Origin: Curtobacterium ammoniigenes NBRC 101786
Lineage (GTDB): Bacteria > Actinomycetota > Actinomycetes > Actinomycetales > Microbacteriaceae
Assembly: GCF_001571045.1 (NCBI RefSeq)
Contig: NZ_BCSV01000008.1
Location: forward strand, 1-58,850
DNA length: 58,850 nucleotides
Reading direction: 5' to 3'
Within the stretch, counting starts at the first letter, position 1. Every line of letters begins with the position of its first letter. This document shows, one piece after another, positions 32,716 to 40,165 of the stretch. Under the pieces are notes generated by a model that saw only the letters and a program-made list of their open reading frames with translations, was not told the DNA's origin and did not search any database. Position numbers and translations under genes: made by a program.

Positions 32716-34371
32716 GTGTGGCCGCTCGTCGGCCCAGCGGTGAGCAAGGCGAGGCGAGCACGACGAACGGAGCAGGCAGTGCGTGCGGGTGACGAACGAA
32801 CGCGAAGCGCGCGGGCGTTCGCAGCGCTCGCGGGTCTCGCCGCCGGTGCGGCGTTCGTCGCCGGTGGTGAGGTCGCAGCGCTGGTCCTCGGCGGCCAGGG
32901 CAACCCGCTCGTGTCCGTCGGGGGCGCGCTGATCGATCTCGCCCCGCGGCCCGTGAAAGACCTCATGGTCAGCTGGTTCGGTACCGGCGACAAGCGTGCG
33001 CTGATCGTGCTCATCGTCGCGGTCATGGTGGTGCTGTGCGCGCTCGCCGGCGTCCTTGCGCTCCGCGCACTCGGGCGGGGCGTCGCGCTGTTCGGGCTCG
33101 GTGCCGTCCTCGCAGCGGCGAGCGCGATCACCCGCGCTGGCGCGAGCGGTCAGGCTGCGATCCCGTCGCTCGTCGGGCTCATCCTCGCGGTCCTCACGCT
33201 CGGGCTGCTCGTGCCGCGGGCCGCCGCGCTTGGGTCGCGTGCGCGGAATGCCGAGTTTCTCGGCGTCGGGGACACACTCGACCAAGCGCCGCCTCGTACC
33301 TCGCGACGGACGTTTCTCGCATGGTCGGTCGGCACCGCCGTCGTCGGTATCGGCGTCGCCCTGGTCGCGCAGACGAGGCTCACCGCAGCGGCGACCGCCG
33401 AGGCCGCGCGACGTGCGTTCCACCTGCCGAAGCCGGCGCGCGCAGCCGCACCCGTGCCTCCCGGATCGGATCTGCACATTGCCGGGCTGACGCCCTACGT
33501 GACGCCGGCGAACGATTTCTATCGGATCGACACGGCGCTGCAGATCCCGACGGGTGATGTCGCCTCGTGGGCGATCAGCGTCGACGGGATGGTCGAGCAC
33601 CCATTCACGATGACGCTCGACGAGTTGCTTCGGCAGCCGCTCGAGGAGCACATGCTCACGCTGAGCTGCGTGTCGAACGAGGTCGGCGGGAACCTCGTCG
33701 GGAACGCGACCTGGCTCGGCTATCCGGTGCGGTCGCTGCTCGCGCGTGCCGCACCGAAGAGGGGCGCCGACATGGTGCTCAGCGCCAGCATCGACGGGTT
33801 CACCGCGGGAACGCCGCTCGCATCGCTCACCGACCCGAGCATCCAAGCGCTCATCGCGGTCGGCATGAACGGCGCACCGCTTCCGCCGCAGCACGGGTTC
33901 CCGGTGCGGATGGTGGTGCCGGGCCTCTACGGATACGTGTCCGCGACCAAATGGCTGACCAAGCTGACGGTCACCCGGTTCGCCGACGCGACGAGCTACT
34001 GGGTCGACCGCGGATGGCTACCGGAAGGCCCGATCAACCTGACCTCGCGGATCGACACACCCCTCGACGGGGCGACGGTCGCCGCTGGCAGCACTGTTGC
34101 GGTCGCCGGCGTCGCGTGGGAGCCACACGTCGGCATCAAAGCGGTCGAGGTTCAGATCGACGGAGGCGCGTGGCAGCCCGCAACGCTCGCCGACGCCGTA
34201 TCCGCGGACACATGGAAGCAGTGGGTGTTCCGCTGGACCCCGAGCGCCGGAACGCACACCCTCCGTGCGCGAGCGGTCAACGTGAACGGTGCGGTGCAGT
34301 CGGGCAAGAATGTGCAGCCCGGGCCTGGCGGCGCCGAGGGCTGGCAGTCGATCACGGTGCACGCGCGGTGA
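32716..34371 (+). CDS. Sulfite-oxidase-like molybdopterin protein with membrane anchor
   Basis: A 551-residue protein. The first 230 residues contain about five hydrophobic segments. An Arg-rich stretch RTSRRTFLAW precedes the last one, like a Tat-type signal. Residues about 255-430 are a sulfite-oxidase Mo-cofactor domain with the molybdenum-ligand Cys in LTLSCVSNEVGGNLVGNATW. Residues about 435-550 are a Mo-co dimerisation Ig-like domain. It probably acts outside the membrane as an oxidoreductase; the substrate is unknown. It is coupled to the next gene by GTGA. The start is GTG at 32716; a later start is possible. Confidence 0.82.
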   Translation: MWPLVGPAVSKARRARRTEQAVRAGDERTRSARAFAALAGLAAGAAFVAGGEVAALVLGGQGNPLVSVGGALIDLAPRPVKDLMVSWFGTGDKRALIVLIVAVMVVLCALAGVLALRALGRGVALFGLGAVLAAASAITRAGASGQAAIPSLVGLILAVLTLGLLVPRAAALGSRARNAEFLGVGDTLDQAPPRTSRRTFLAWSVGTAVVGIGVALVAQTRLTAAATAEAARRAFHLPKPARAAAPVPPGSDLHIAGLTPYVTPANDFYRIDTALQIPTGDVASWAISVDGMVEHPFTMTLDELLRQPLEEHMLTLSCVSNEVGGNLVGNATWLGYPVRSLLARAAPKRGADMVLSASIDGFTAGTPLASLTDPSIQALIAVGMNGAPLPPQHGFPVRMVVPGLYGYVSATKWLTKLTVTRFADATSYWVDRGWLPEGPINLTSRIDTPLDGATVAAGSTVAVAGVAWEPHVGIKAVEVQIDGGAWQPATLADAVSADTWKQWVFRWTPSAGTHTLRARAVNVNGAVQSGKNVQPGPGGAEGWQSITVHAR

Positions 34372-35297
34372 CGATGCGAGTCCACGCAGACGAGCTCCGC
34401 GTTGACGAGGGGACCGTCGCTGCACTCGTCCGCGCGCAGTTCCCGCAGTGGGCGGATCGTCCGGTGCACCGCCTCCAGGTCGACGGAACTGTGAACGCCA
34501 TCTTCCGGATCGGCGAGGATCTTGCGGTTCGAATGCCGATGCAACCGGCAGATCCCGTCGCCCTGGGTGCGGCACTGGCTGCTGAAGCCGAAGCCATGCG
34601 GGCGCTCGGCTCCGCCATCCCGTTCCCGGCGCCCGAACCACTCGCAATCGGCCAGCCGGACGCTGCCTATCCGCTTCCGTGGAGCGTGCAGACCTGGCTG
34701 CCGGGAGCGGTTGCGGACCCGGTGACCCTCGCGCGGTCGGAGGCGCTCGCCGCGGACCTGATTCTTCTCATCAGCAGCATGCGCGCCCCTGACACGCACG
34801 GCCGCACCTTCGACCGGGCCGGACGCGGGGGCGATCTCACCCACTCCGATGGGTGGGTCGCCGAATGCCTTCGGCAGAGCGAAGGTCTACTGCCGGTGGA
34901 GCGGCTTGCAGCGTATTGGAAACAGCTTCGGACCCTTCCGCGTACCGGAACCGATGTGATGACACACGGGGACCTCATTCCGGGGAACATCCTGGTCCAG
35001 CGCGAGCGTCTCGTCGGCGTCCTCGATGGAGGCGCGTTCGGGCCCGCCGACCCCGCACTCGACCTCATCGCTGCATGGCACCTCTTCGACGCGCCACCAC
35101 GCGACAGCATCCGACAGGCACTCGGCAGTTCGGACATCGAGTGGCTCCGCGGCGCAGCGTGGGCGTTCGAGCAGTCGATGGGTCTCGTCTGGTACTACCG
35201 GGAGTCGCTGCCCCGGATGAGCGCGCTCGGACGAAGCACCCTCGCGCGGCTCGGCGAGGATCCCGAGGTTCGGGAGTTCGTTGGAGGCGCCACCTAG
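34368..35297 (+). CDS. Aminoglycoside-phosphotransferase-family kinase
   Basis: A 309-residue protein of the APH/choline-kinase fold. The Brenner motif is MTHGDLIPGNILV (about 198-210) and the metal Asp lies in VGVLDGGAFGPADPALDL. It phosphorylates a hydroxyl on a small molecule; there is nothing to show it acts on an antibiotic. GTG at 34368 overlaps the stop of the Mo-protein, so translation is coupled. ATG at 34374 is an alternative start. Confidence 0.82.
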   Translation: MTMRVHADELRVDEGTVAALVRAQFPQWADRPVHRLQVDGTVNAIFRIGEDLAVRMPMQPADPVALGAALAAEAEAMRALGSAIPFPAPEPLAIGQPDAAYPLPWSVQTWLPGAVADPVTLARSEALAADLILLISSMRAPDTHGRTFDRAGRGGDLTHSDGWVAECLRQSEGLLPVERLAAYWKQLRTLPRTGTDVMTHGDLIPGNILVQRERLVGVLDGGAFGPADPALDLIAAWHLFDAPPRDSIRQALGSSDIEWLRGAAWAFEQSMGLVWYYRESLPRMSALGRSTLARLGEDPEVREFVGGAT

Positions 35298-35388
35298 TCG
35301 AGGCAGAACTCGTTTCCTTCGACGTCCTGCATCACGATGCACGCCTCGTTCGCGCCTTGGAAGACCCTCGCTGCGTCCGTCTCTACGG
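35294..35388 (-). pseudogene. C-terminal fragment of a VOC/glyoxalase-family protein
   Basis: The minus-strand frame ending at TAG 35294 reads ARVFQGANEACIVMQDVEGN then EFCLD. VMQDxEGNEFCLD is the standard C-terminus of small VOC (glyoxalase/bleomycin-resistance) proteins. The preceding two beta-alpha modules are missing. The fragment abuts the truncated SdpB-like gene, marking a deletion junction at about 35390-35410. Confidence 0.65.
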
Positions 35389-35482
35389 CCTTATTGATCT
35401 GCTGCAGTGTGATTGTTCCTGTAGAGACCGCCCGAGCCGCTACTACTGTTTCGGCATCGATTTGGAGCGCCGAGGAACTCTG

Positions 35483-35896
35483 ATGCCGCTACAGGTCGCT
35501 TTCATTTACATCAACTCAGCGCTCGCGAAATTTTCCGCTCCAACTTGGGTGGAAGGAACAGCGCTCTGGTATTGGATTCAGCACCCAGGCTTCAATGCGC
35601 GACCAGGGGAACTTCGCGTCGGCCTCGACGTGCTCGGGAATCCGTATATCGCGGCCGCAGTAGCCTGGGGAACGATTGCCCTTGAGCTAGCTATCGGTGC
35701 CGCTATCATCCTTGCTGGTCGCCGTAGGAACCTCCGAATCGGAGCCATCGTCGTGGGCGCGACATTCCACCTGATAATCGCGGCAAGCATCGGACGTGTT
35801 GCGTTCTTCTTCGCAATGATCGGCGGTCTGGTTCTCGCACTGTGGCGCCCATGGGATGCCGTCCCATGGCTCTGCATCCGGCCAAGGCGGGCCTGA
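35483..35896 (+). pseudogene. SdpB-like (HTTM) membrane protein, N-terminally truncated
   Basis: From ATG at 35483 there are 137 residues with four membrane segments. YINSALAKFSAPTWVEGTAL then WYWIQHPGF is the conserved core of the SdpB family, which helps mature SdpC-type killing peptides. Family members are about 300 residues, so roughly the first half is absent. The open frame continues upstream to about 35402 and then meets the VOC fragment. GC content is visibly lower than in neighbouring genes, which suggests acquired DNA. Confidence 0.65.
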
Positions 35897-35913
35897 GTAT
35901 GAGAGAGAGTCTC

Positions 35914-36306
35914 ATGATGAATGCAAGTGTCGGCATCTTGCCCGCAATCGCGGTCGCGATTCTGTTGACGATGATCGGATGGGGCTTCTACATCACTGGA
36001 AAGGCAGCACAGAGCGGGCTACGAAATCGAGCGATCGGTTTTCGGCTTCCAGCGCTCATGCAAAGCGAACAGGCGTGGAAGGCCGGACACAGCGCCGCTC
36101 TACCGACGCTCAAGCGGTGGGCACTCGCCATCACTGTTCTCGCTGCCGGATCTATCGCGGCGAGCATCAATGCCATCGTGTACCTGATGACTCTGGCATT
36201 GACCGTCTTCACCCTCTTCATGCAAGTCGCCGTCGCAGCGATTCTCGCGCACCACGCCGCCATGAAATCCCGAACCGATCGACCGGGCTTTCACGCCAAA
36301 AACTGA
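35914..36306 (+). CDS. SdpI-like membrane protein, probable immunity protein
   Basis: About 130 residues with three membrane segments. RNRAIGFRLPALMQSEQAWK then AGHSAALPT matches the cytoplasmic motif of SdpI-family proteins (N-x3-G-x-R-T/L-P ... S-x-x-x-W). SdpI protects Bacillus from the SdpC toxin. ATG at 35914 follows a GAGAGAG stretch; ATG at 35899 is an alternative. With a truncated SdpB-like gene before it and no SdpC-like toxin gene seen, it looks like an orphan immunity gene. Confidence 0.72.
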   Translation: MMNASVGILPAIAVAILLTMIGWGFYITGKAAQSGLRNRAIGFRLPALMQSEQAWKAGHSAALPTLKRWALAITVLAAGSIAASINAIVYLMTLALTVFTLFMQVAVAAILAHHAAMKSRTDRPGFHAKN

Positions 36307-36346
36307 AGCATCATGGCGATTCGGCCCGCCCCCTGTCGAGAAACAC

Positions 36347-36376
36347 TTGCGCCCGCCCCGACCCCGCGCATACAGT
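36347..36376 (+). promoter_or_regulatory. Predicted promoter of the ABC-F gene
   Basis: TTGCGC (36347-36352), 18-nt spacer, TACAGT (36371-36376). Transcription would start near 36383 and leave a leader of about 235 nt before the ABC-F ATG. Confidence 0.4.
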
Positions 36377-36467
36377 GCTGAGGCCCCGTCGCGATTGCGC
36401 GGGCGCTGATGCGGGACGACCGGTCGGCGCCGCGGATGGCGGCCACGGGGAGCCCCGACCGAGAGCG

Positions 36468-36533
36468 ATGTGCTTTGCGCCCGATCACCGGTACTGCGAC
36501 GCCGCAGCAGCTGCACCTGCGCTGACACCGTGA
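36468..36533 (+). CDS. Possible 21-residue leader peptide of the ABC-F gene
   Basis: ATG at 36468 follows GAGAGCG and the frame ends at TGA 36533. It encodes MCFAPDHRYCDAAAAAPAL plus two residues and lies 83 nt before the ABC-F start. Antibiotic-resistance ABC-F genes often have such leaders, where a stalled ribosome alters downstream RNA folding. GCACC and GGTGC further on could pair. The rest of 36307-36616 shows only GC-rich sequence with possible stems. Confidence 0.3.
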   Translation: MCFAPDHRYCDAAAAAPALTP

Positions 36534-36616
36534 CCTTGCCCGCTTGACGCGAGCGCTGCACCCATCGTGGTGCTCCGGTGTCGTGCGCCCGATCGCGCAT
36601 TCCGGGAGGCTCCCAC

Positions 36617-38224
36617 ATGCCCATCAATCCATCTGTCGTTCTCGACGACCTCACCTTCGCCTGGCCGGACGGCGACATCGTCGTGCGGCACCTCACCGCC
36701 GCGTTCGGTCGCGGTCGAACCGGTCTCGTCGGCCGCAACGGAGCCGGCAAGTCGACGCTCATTCGGCTCATCACTGGCAGCCTCCCGCCGACGGAGGGGA
36801 CCATCCACACAACGGGAGCGGTCGACGTGCTGCCGCAGCGCCTCCAGACCGACTCTGGTGGCACGGTCGCAGACCTGCTCGGCATTCGCTCGACCCTGGC
36901 GGCGTTCCGAGCGGTGCTCGACGGCGATGCCGATCCGGCCCTTTTCGACGCGATCGGGGACGACTGGGACATCGAATCGAAAGCGGAGGCGGCGCTCGCG
37001 TCCGTCGGATTCCGCGCCTCCGATCTCGACCGACCAGTGACGACCCTGTCTGGTGGGGAGGCGGTGCTCGTCGCTGTCGCCGGGATCCGGCTCCGCGGCG
37101 CTCCGGTCGCGCTCCTCGACGAGCCGACGAACAACCTCGACGGTCGAGGACGTCGGCTGCTGCTCGACATAGTCGACGGCTGGCGAGGGAGCCTTATCGT
37201 CGTGAGCCACGACCGTGAACTCCTGGAGCACGTCGACGAGATCGCAGAACTGCGAGACGGAGGAATCACGGTGTTCGGCGGCACCTACGCCGAATACGAG
37301 GCGTACGTCGCCGTGCAGCAGGACGCCATCGAGCGGGAAGTCCGTGATGCCGAGCAGCTCCATCGCCGCGAGAAGCGGCAACGAATCGAGGCGGAGACGA
37401 ATATCGCCCGACGTGCGAAGGCCGGCGCGAAGGCGGCCGAATCGCTCCCGAAGATCATCGCGAGCGGTCGCAAGCGCCGGGCGCAGGCGACCGCCGGACG
37501 CATCCGCGTCTCAACCGCGAATGCGGAAGCGGCCGCGCTCGCCGCGAGACAGGAGGCGGAGCTCCGGCTCCGCGACGACGAGTCCATCCACCTGGAACTG
37601 CCCGACCCGAACGTGCCGGCGTCACGGAGGATCGCGGTGATCGAGATCGCCGGACGGCAGCGCATCGTGCAGGGGCCGGAACGGATCGCCCTGCTCGGTG
37701 ACAACGGTGCCGGAAAGTCCACCCTGCTCGAGCAACTCGTCGGCCACCCGCACGCGCGGCAACACCCCGAGTCGAACACGACCGCCAGCGCGTTCGTCGC
37801 TGCGGTCGCGTACCTCCCGCAACGAAAGGACACACTCGATGACGACCTGAGCGTGCTCGAGAACGTGCGACGCGTGGCACCCGCTGTCCCGCCGGCGGAA
37901 CTGCGCAATCGGCTCGCGCGCTTCCTGATCCGCGGCGACACCGTGGACCGCCCAGCGCGCGTGCTCTCGGGCGGTGAGCGCTTCCGCGTCGCGCTCGCCG
38001 CGCTCCTGCTCGCCGACCCGCCGCCGCAACTGCTCGTCCTCGACGAACCGACGAACGACCTCGACCTGACGAGCATCGATCGGCTCGTCGAAGCGCTGAG
38101 CGCCTACCGCGGCGCGCTGGTCGTCGTGAGTCACGACACTTCGTTCCTCGACCGCATCGGGGTCGACGAGCGGCTGACGATCAAAGGTCGGGGCCGTGGA
38201 GGATCTCCGCAAAACGGCACTTGA
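36617..38224 (+). CDS. ABC-F ATPase, putative ribosome-protection protein
   Basis: A 535-residue protein with two ABC domains and no membrane segment. Domain 1: GRNGAGKST (about 45), LSGGE (about 144), LLDEPTNNLD (about 172). A charged coiled-coil linker follows (about 235-330). Domain 2: GDNGAGKST (about 361), LSGGE, VLDEPTNDLD. ABC-F proteins act in translation, and some displace antibiotics from the ribosome. GGGAGG precedes ATG at 36617. The long leader and the neighbouring TipA-type drug sensor favour an antibiotic role. Confidence 0.88.
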   Translation: MPINPSVVLDDLTFAWPDGDIVVRHLTAAFGRGRTGLVGRNGAGKSTLIRLITGSLPPTEGTIHTTGAVDVLPQRLQTDSGGTVADLLGIRSTLAAFRAVLDGDADPALFDAIGDDWDIESKAEAALASVGFRASDLDRPVTTLSGGEAVLVAVAGIRLRGAPVALLDEPTNNLDGRGRRLLLDIVDGWRGSLIVVSHDRELLEHVDEIAELRDGGITVFGGTYAEYEAYVAVQQDAIEREVRDAEQLHRREKRQRIEAETNIARRAKAGAKAAESLPKIIASGRKRRAQATAGRIRVSTANAEAAALAARQEAELRLRDDESIHLELPDPNVPASRRIAVIEIAGRQRIVQGPERIALLGDNGAGKSTLLEQLVGHPHARQHPESNTTASAFVAAVAYLPQRKDTLDDDLSVLENVRRVAPAVPPAELRNRLARFLIRGDTVDRPARVLSGGERFRVALAALLLADPPPQLLVLDEPTNDLDLTSIDRLVEALSAYRGALVVVSHDTSFLDRIGVDERLTIKGRGRGGSPQNGT

Positions 38225-38251
38225 CCCTCCCGCTGCGGCAGGGTCGATGGT
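38221..38251 (+). promoter_or_regulatory. MerR-type promoter, leaderless
   Basis: TTGACC (-35, 38221-38226) is overlapped by the inverted repeat GACCCT (38223-38228) and AGGGTC (38240-38245), with CCGCTGCGG at its centre. This is the usual MerR operator between a -35 and a -10 separated by about 19 nt. A weak -10, GATGGT, at 38246-38251 puts the RNA start at the ATG (38258). Confidence 0.65.
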
Positions 38252-38257
38252 GGAGCC

Positions 38258-39061
38258 ATGACATCTTCACCTGACGACGAGAACAGCATCAGCGTCGGCG
38301 CTGCCGCGGCGGAGATCGGTGTCACTGTGCGCACGCTGCGCCACTGGGACGAGATCGGGCTTGCCAGGCCGTCCTCCCGGTCGAGCGCGGGATACCGGCA
38401 GTACGCACCGGCCGACGTCGAGCGCCTCCGGCGAATCGCCGTATACCGCGCACTCGGCATGGAATTGGACGAGATCGGCCAGGTGCTCGACGATCCGGCG
38501 ATCAACGTCGTCGACTCGCTTCGGAACGAGCGCGCGAAGCTCGGCGAGCGCATCGAAGAACTCCGTGCGCTTCAGAGCGACCTCGACCGGATGATCGCCG
38601 CGCAGCACGACGGCGTTCTCCTCAGTGCGGGGGCGCAGCGCGCCATCTTCGGCCCCGAGTGGGATCCGTCATGGTCGGAAGCGGCCCGCGAACGGTACGG
38701 CGACACTCCGCAGTGGCGGCAGTTCGCCGAACGTTCCGCGGGCGGGTCGGCGAGCGATTGGGCCGCCGCCACGGATGCCGTTCGCATCGTCGAGCAGGAT
38801 CTCGCGCACGCGATGGACGCGGTGATGCCCGGCAGCGACGAGGCCAATGCCCTCGCCGAAGCACACCGCGCGACGTTGAGCGCCTACTTCCCGATCACAC
38901 GGAGCATGCAGGTGTGCCTCGGTCGCACGTATACCGATGACGCGGCATTCATGGCGCACTACGAAGCGGTTCGGCCCGGTCTTGCAGGGTGGCTCCGCAC
39001 CATCATCGAGGCGAACGCCCAGGCACATGGAATCGACCCCGCCACGGCGACCTGGGGGTGA
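38258..39061 (+). CDS. MerR-family regulator with TipA-like drug-binding domain
   Basis: A 267-residue protein. The N-terminal MerR winged helix (about 10-80) contains GVTVRTLRHWDEIGLARPSS and AGYRQYAPADVERL, followed by a dimerisation coiled coil. Residues about 125-260 match the TipAS antibiotic-recognition domain (WSEAARERYGDTPQWRQFA, YFPITRSMQVCLGRTYTDD). Such proteins bind thiopeptide-like drugs and activate their own promoter. A MerR palindrome lies directly upstream, consistent with autoregulation. The adjacent ABC-F gene may belong to the same response. Confidence 0.88.
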   Translation: MTSSPDDENSISVGAAAAEIGVTVRTLRHWDEIGLARPSSRSSAGYRQYAPADVERLRRIAVYRALGMELDEIGQVLDDPAINVVDSLRNERAKLGERIEELRALQSDLDRMIAAQHDGVLLSAGAQRAIFGPEWDPSWSEAARERYGDTPQWRQFAERSAGGSASDWAAATDAVRIVEQDLAHAMDAVMPGSDEANALAEAHRATLSAYFPITRSMQVCLGRTYTDDAAFMAHYEAVRPGLAGWLRTIIEANAQAHGIDPATATWG

Positions 39062-39127
39062 AGCCCGGTACCCGCGGCACGTCCCGCGCCCACGTAGCCG
39101 CGTCGAGGCGGCCGCGCGCGGCGCGGC

Positions 39128-40108
39128 TCACCAGCGTTCGTGCACGACGCTCCGGAACCACCGGTCGTAGAGATCCCGGACCGTCGCGTCGAGCCCGTCG
39201 GGCAGTTCGAGCGACCCGGCGTCGGCGTTCGACCGCGCCTGCTGCGCGTTGCGCGCCCCGGGGATCGCCGCGGTCACACCGTCCTGCGCGACCACCCAGG
39301 CGATCGCAGCCTGCGGCACCGAGACGCCGTCGGGCAGGGCTGCAGCGAACTCTTGCGCCGCCTGCACGCCGTCGCGGAAGTCGACGCCGCTGAACGTCTC
39401 ACCCTGGTCGAACGCCTCACCGTTGCGGTTGTAGTTGCGGTGGTCTTGCGCGGGGAACTCGGTCTCGGTGGTGTACTTGCCGGACAGCAGCCCAGATGCC
39501 AACGGAACACGCGCGAGGATGCCGACCCCGGCCTCCTTGGCGGCGGGCAGGACACGATCGAGCGGCTTCAGACGGAACGCATTCAGGATGATCTGCACGC
39601 TCGCCACGTTCGGCCGAGCGATCGCGGTGAGCGCCTGATCGGCGGTCTCGACGCTGACCCCGTACGCGGCGATCGAGCCGTCCGCGACGAGCGCGTCGAG
39701 GGCGTCGTAGACGGCGTCGTCCTCGAACACCGCCGTCGGCGGGCAGTGCAGCTGCACGAGGTCGAGCGTGTCCTGCTGCAGATTCGTCCGCGAACGGTCC
39801 ACCCAGGTGCGGAAGTTCTCGGCGACGTAGTTCGACGCCACCTGCTCCATACGGCGGCCCATCTTCGTCGCCACCGTGAGCGGGACATCCGGATGGGAGG
39901 CGCGCCACTGTCCGATGAGCCGCTCACTTGTGCCGTCGCCATACACGTCGGCGGTGTCGAACAGGGTGACCCCGGCCTCCACCGAAGCGTCCATGACCGC
40001 GAATGCGTCGTCCTGCGAGACGGGACCCCAGTCGCCGCCGAACTGCCAAGTACCGAGACCGATCACCGAGACATCGCGGCCGGTGCGGCCGAGTGTGCGC
40101 TGCTGCAT
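39128..40108 (-). CDS. Aldo/keto reductase
   Basis: A 326-residue NADPH-dependent reductase. It shows the catalytic Asp and Tyr in LFDTADVYGDGTSER (about 49-63), Lys in ATKMGRR, the His region QLHCPP, and the cofactor-binding end AIPGARNAQQARSNADAG. It belongs to the AKR group with MQQRTLGRTGRDVSVIGLGT at the start. The substrate is unknown. It is transcribed alone, about 60 bp from the decarboxylase stop. Confidence 0.88.
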   Translation of the reverse strand: MQQRTLGRTGRDVSVIGLGTWQFGGDWGPVSQDDAFAVMDASVEAGVTLFDTADVYGDGTSERLIGQWRASHPDVPLTVATKMGRRMEQVASNYVAENFRTWVDRSRTNLQQDTLDLVQLHCPPTAVFEDDAVYDALDALVADGSIAAYGVSVETADQALTAIARPNVASVQIILNAFRLKPLDRVLPAAKEAGVGILARVPLASGLLSGKYTTETEFPAQDHRNYNRNGEAFDQGETFSGVDFRDGVQAAQEFAAALPDGVSVPQAAIAWVVAQDGVTAAIPGARNAQQARSNADAGSLELPDGLDATVRDLYDRWFRSVVHERW

Positions 40109-40165
40109 GAAGACGACGCTACTAGCGACGTGCCTGGTTCCGCGCTGGGTCCCATCCCGCGCGCG

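Noticed and set aside
34368..35297. Aminoglycoside resistance gene
   Set aside because: The kinase motifs are general to the APH fold and nothing ties the protein to antibiotic substrates.
36307..36467. Terminator or riboswitch in the ABC-F leader
   Set aside because: Several GC-rich stems are possible but none has a T-run or matches a riboswitch I know.
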